Origin: Hyphomicrobiales bacterium
Lineage (GTDB): Bacteria; Pseudomonadota; Alphaproteobacteria; Rhizobiales; JAUVMS01
NCBI GenBank assembly: GCA_030600135.1
Contig: JAUVMS010000189.1
Location: 1 to 6,712 of the forward strand
Length of the DNA stretch: 6,712 bases
Reading direction: 5' to 3'
The translations under genes were made by a program, and so were the position numbers. Shown piece after piece: positions 4,109 to 6,712 of this stretch (positions are counted from its first letter, which is position 1; each line of letters opens with the position of its first letter). A model generated the notes under the pieces. It saw only the letters and a list, made by a program, of their open reading frames with translations, did not search any database and was not told the DNA's origin.

Positions 4109-6370
4109 ATGGTTATTGACCGGCGCCACGTCGTCACCTTCACTCTCTTCGCAGTTGCACTTGTGCCTCTGGCTGCGGATCCGCCTATTGCCGCTGACGC
4201 CAGTACGACAAACCTGACACTACCCCTGGATAACCCGGTGCGACTCGCGCAGCGCATGGCGGTGCCGTTTGCCAACCCGAAGCGCTCGCAACATCCAGAT
4301 GCGATCGCCGAGGTTCTCAAGGCGAAACAAGTCCAACCGCGAGATGCGTCGCTGGCGCGTACGATCGGTTCGCATGAAAAGGCGATCGCTCCCGTCATGC
4401 GAGGCCTGCCAGGTAAGGCAGATCTGGCAAAGGTCAAAGAGGCAATCCTCGCTTACAAGAAAGGCAAGACGGAGCGCGCCGCGGCAGCCGCCCGTGGCAT
4501 TCAAAACAAGACCGCCCGCAAGCTGGTTCGCTGGTATGCCTATCGAAGCGGTAATTCAGAGGCGAGCGCGCAAACCATCGCCGGTTTCATTCGAAAGAAC
4601 CCCGACTGGCCGATCCGCCGGCTGCAAACCACGGCGGAGCATGCGCTTTTGAAGAGCAGTATCTCGGCGCAGGAGGTCATTCGCTTTTTCAAAGACAAAC
4701 CGTCCAAGACAGGGGCAGGACAGGCAGCGCTTGCCGCGGCACTCGCTGCAACCGGCGACCGAGCGCAAGCCAAGAGGCTCGCGAGCGCCGCCTGGCGCAA
4801 TAATAGGCTCGATAAGAGCACCGAAGCGGCAATCCTTGGCAAGGTCGGAAACCTGTTGAGCGCGGCAGACCACAAATGGCGGGTCGACCGCTTCCTGCTC
4901 AAGGACAGCCGTTGGCGCGGCACGCGCAAATCCCGAGCGGCACAGGCGCGGCGTGCCGCCAAGCATTTGAGCAAAGCCGAGCGCAAGAAGATCGAGGCGC
5001 GGATCGCGGTCTATACGCGCTCGAGGCGTGCCACCAAACTCTATGGCAAGTTGCCCAAGGGGGCGATGAAGGACTGGGGGGTTTATTTCCAGAAGATCCA
5101 GCTCCTGCGCCGGCGCAAGAAGGACCGAGCGGCCTGGAAGCTGCTACTGGCGGCGCCAACGGATCCCAAGCTCGTGGTCAGCCCCGACGACTGGTGGATC
5201 GAGCGGCGGGTCAACGCCTACCGCGCGCTCTACCACAAGCAACCGCGTACCGCCTATAAGCTGGTCGCCGATCCGGGTCCGGTTAGCGTCAATCCGCGAA
5301 ACGAGGCCTCGTTCATGGCCGGTTGGATCGCGCTCAGATTCCTGCGCGACGCCAAGACCGCCGAACGCCATTTCCGCGCCTTTACCAAGACGGCCGACGG
5401 CCCACGAACGCGATCGACATCGGCCTATTGGCTGGGGCGTACGCTTGAAGCACTCGACAGGCGCAAAGAAGCCAATCAGCAGTACCGCAACGCAACGAGC
5501 TACTTCAACACCTTCTACGGCCAGCTCGCACGCCAGCGGCTCGACCCGTCCAGCAAGCTCATTCGCATTGCTCCGCCACCGATACCCTCAGACGATGTTG
5601 TGGCGAGATTTCGGGCGCGCGACGTCATCAAGGCGGCCGTGATCGCCAACAAGGCGGACCTGAACAATGTCATGCGCGCCATTCTGACCGAATTGCGCTA
5701 CCGCCTCAAAGACCCCCGCGAGCTGGTTCTCCTGGCAGAGGTCGCCAAAACCATCGGCGATACGCAAATGTCGGTGAGAATAGGCAAAACCGGCATGGCA
5801 CGTGGCCAGAACCTGGTCAACTATGCCTATCCGACCCATGCGATGCCAAAATACAAGCCCCTGCGATCACCACCGGAAAGGGCCATTCTCTTTGCCATCG
5901 CGCGCCAGGAAAGTGAGTTCAATACCCTCATTCAAAGCGGAGCGGGTGCACGCGGTATCCTGCAGGTGATGCCCGTGACTGCCAAACACATTTGCAGACA
6001 GTACAAAATTCGCTGCAGCATCAAGGCGCTCAAGGCAAATCCTTCCTACAATGCCAAACTTGCCAGCGCCTACATCGCAGACCGCAAGGACGACTTTGCC
6101 GGCTCCTACATTATGACCTTTGCCGGTTACAACGCCGGACCGGGACGTGTCCGCTATTGGGTGCGCAACAATGGTGATCCGCGCCACGCCAAAGTCGACC
6201 CCATCGACTGGATCGAACTCATTCACATCAAGGAAACCCGCGACTACGTCAAAAAGGTCATGGCCAACGTCCAGGTCTACCGATCCCGGTTGGGCCAGGA
6301 AGAGACCGCTTTGCGCATCAACAATGACATTATGCGCGCGCGTCGCGGCGCTCGTAGCGCCAGCAACTGA
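4109..6370 (+). CDS. slt: Soluble lytic murein transglycosylase, Slt70 type
   Basis: The enzyme cleaves the MurNAc-GlcNAc bond of peptidoglycan, leaving 1,6-anhydromuropeptides, and acts in the periplasm. From the ATG at 4109 the protein has 753 residues. It begins with a signal peptide: Arg pair at 5-6, hydrophobic core about 8-22, and likely cleavage after Ala-Asp-Ala at 31. A long helical, Lys/Arg/Ala-rich region (about 60-560), like the ring-shaped superhelical domains of Slt70, leads to the catalytic SLT domain near the C-terminus. That domain has ARQESEF with catalytic Glu601, GARGILQVMP (613-622), AGYNAGPGRV from about 672, and ETRDYVKKVMANVQVYRSRL near the end. An in-frame ATG at 4046 would add 21 residues before the signal peptide. 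I prefer 4109 because it starts directly at the basic n-region; neither start has a strong ribosome site. It is longer than E. coli Slt, mainly in the N-terminal part. It is divergent from dapA. Confidence 0.93.
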   Translation: MVIDRRHVVTFTLFAVALVPLAADPPIAADASTTNLTLPLDNPVRLAQRMAVPFANPKRSQHPDAIAEVLKAKQVQPRDASLARTIGSHEKAIAPVMRGLPGKADLAKVKEAILAYKKGKTERAAAAARGIQNKTARKLVRWYAYRSGNSEASAQTIAGFIRKNPDWPIRRLQTTAEHALLKSSISAQEVIRFFKDKPSKTGAGQAALAAALAATGDRAQAKRLASAAWRNNRLDKSTEAAILGKVGNLLSAADHKWRVDRFLLKDSRWRGTRKSRAAQARRAAKHLSKAERKKIEARIAVYTRSRRATKLYGKLPKGAMKDWGVYFQKIQLLRRRKKDRAAWKLLLAAPTDPKLVVSPDDWWIERRVNAYRALYHKQPRTAYKLVADPGPVSVNPRNEASFMAGWIALRFLRDAKTAERHFRAFTKTADGPRTRSTSAYWLGRTLEALDRRKEANQQYRNATSYFNTFYGQLARQRLDPSSKLIRIAPPPIPSDDVVARFRARDVIKAAVIANKADLNNVMRAILTELRYRLKDPRELVLLAEVAKTIGDTQMSVRIGKTGMARGQNLVNYAYPTHAMPKYKPLRSPPERAILFAIARQESEFNTLIQSGAGARGILQVMPVTAKHICRQYKIRCSIKALKANPSYNAKLASAYIADRKDDFAGSYIMTFAGYNAGPGRVRYWVRNNGDPRHAKVDPIDWIELIHIKETRDYVKKVMANVQVYRSRLGQEETALRINNDIMRARRGARSASN

Positions 6371-6620
6371 GTTGTGCTAGTTGCCAAGCCTCAATAAATT
6401 GTTGGAATGAGGTTGGCCCTAGTTGCCGGTGTGGTTTGTTTGATTCGCCCGTTTGCAAGTGAAATCGTTACGCTCGGACGCTCTCTCCTCACGTCATCCC
6501 CGCTGTTTCGGTGCCAATTTGCTCCAGTTGCAGGCGCACCAATCGCATGTAACGCTTCCAATCAAGAGTTGATTCGCCGAACGCAGAGTCGGTGTAATGT
6601 TCGATGCAAGGGGGCGTTTG
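6371..6620. other. Gap between slt and the hydrolase gene
   Basis: I see no convincing gene in these 250 bases. An open plus-strand frame from 6407 to 6640 has no family features and runs over the hydrolase start. The gap holds two direct repeats: CTAGTTGCC at 6377-6385 and 6419-6427, and TTGATTCGCC at 6440-6449 and 6569-6578. A weak CCTCA/TGAGG inverted repeat (6389-6393 and 6408-6412) follows slt without a T-run, so no clear slt terminator is visible. The second TTGATT copy forms part of the promoter candidate listed next. Confidence 0.5.
6569..6598 (+). promoter_or_regulatory. Candidate promoter of the hydrolase gene
   Basis: TTGATT (6569-6574) and TGTAAT (6593-6598) are separated by 18 bases. 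The -35 box matches the sigma-70 consensus at four of six positions and the -10 box at five. Transcription would start near 6605, just before the ribosome site at 6608-6614, leaving a very short leader. It is the best promoter match I found in the window. Confidence 0.42.
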
Positions 6621-6712
6621 ATGACCAGGCAGTGGAATGATCTCTATTATACCTCGCGCGATGGTTTGCGTTTACATGTTCGCCACTACCCAGTGGCCAA
6701 CAGCACGCGCAG
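6621..6712 (+). CDS. Probable alpha/beta-hydrolase, N-terminal end (cut by window edge)
   Basis: Thirty complete codons are visible, with YYTSRDGLRLHVRHYPVA from residue 9. A 'F/Y-x-S-x-D-G-x-x-L-x-x-R' opening of this kind is typical of alpha/beta-hydrolase fold proteins such as lysophospholipases and esterases, where it forms the first strands. The catalytic Ser, Asp and His would lie beyond the right edge, so neither activity nor substrate can be judged. The start is well supported by AAGGGGG (6608-6614), six bases before the ATG. It follows slt on the same strand but probably has its own promoter. Another family with a similar opening remains possible. Confidence 0.6.
   Translation, partial: MTRQWNDLYYTSRDGLRLHVRHYPVANSTR

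Noticed and set aside
6407..6640. Open plus-strand frame of 77 codons after slt
   Set aside because: No domain, no ribosome site, and it overlaps the better supported start of the hydrolase gene in another frame.
1..6712. Mobile elements, CRISPR arrays, tRNA or rRNA genes, or a new defence cassette
   Set aside because: I found no spaced identical repeats, transposase or integrase motifs, terminal inverted repeats or cloverleaf signals. The complete genes all belong to known families in a typical chromosomal order.

Overview
The window looks like ordinary chromosome from an alphaproteobacterium, most likely of the rhizobial/Hyphomicrobiales type. The omega subunit, SmpB, DapA and family-5 uracil-DNA glycosylase read as alphaproteobacterial versions. 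From general knowledge of the group, the order lytic transglycosylase, dapA, smpB, uracil-DNA glycosylase, NYN protein, rpoZ is a familiar conserved block; no search was run to confirm this. Coding density is high, and I see no mobile element, CRISPR array, tRNA or rRNA.

Layout from left to right: the N-terminal 52 codons of rpoZ (minus strand, running off the left edge); folK (minus); a divergent NYN-domain (LabA/DUF88-like) gene (plus); a family-5 uracil-DNA glycosylase gene (plus); convergent to it, smpB preceded by dapA (both minus, probably one transcript dapA-smpB); a 325-base divergent control region; a long soluble-type lytic transglycosylase gene slt (plus); a 250-base gap; and the first 30 codons of a probable alpha/beta-hydrolase (plus, running off the right edge).

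The genes are mostly housekeeping. DapA makes the diaminopimelate/lysine precursor, and Slt cleaves the peptidoglycan built from it. SmpB rescues stalled ribosomes, the glycosylase removes uracil from DNA, FolK makes a folate precursor, and RpoZ helps assemble RNA polymerase. The least understood gene is the NYN protein, a predicted metal-dependent nuclease with a basic then strongly acidic C-terminal tail.

I did not find a convincing new multi-gene system. The points worth a second look are small: the uncertain folK start and the paired repeat in front of it, an Ala at a normally charged position of the FolK signature, structured RNA after the NYN gene, a palindrome over the dapA stop codon, and repeats plus a good promoter candidate before the hydrolase gene.
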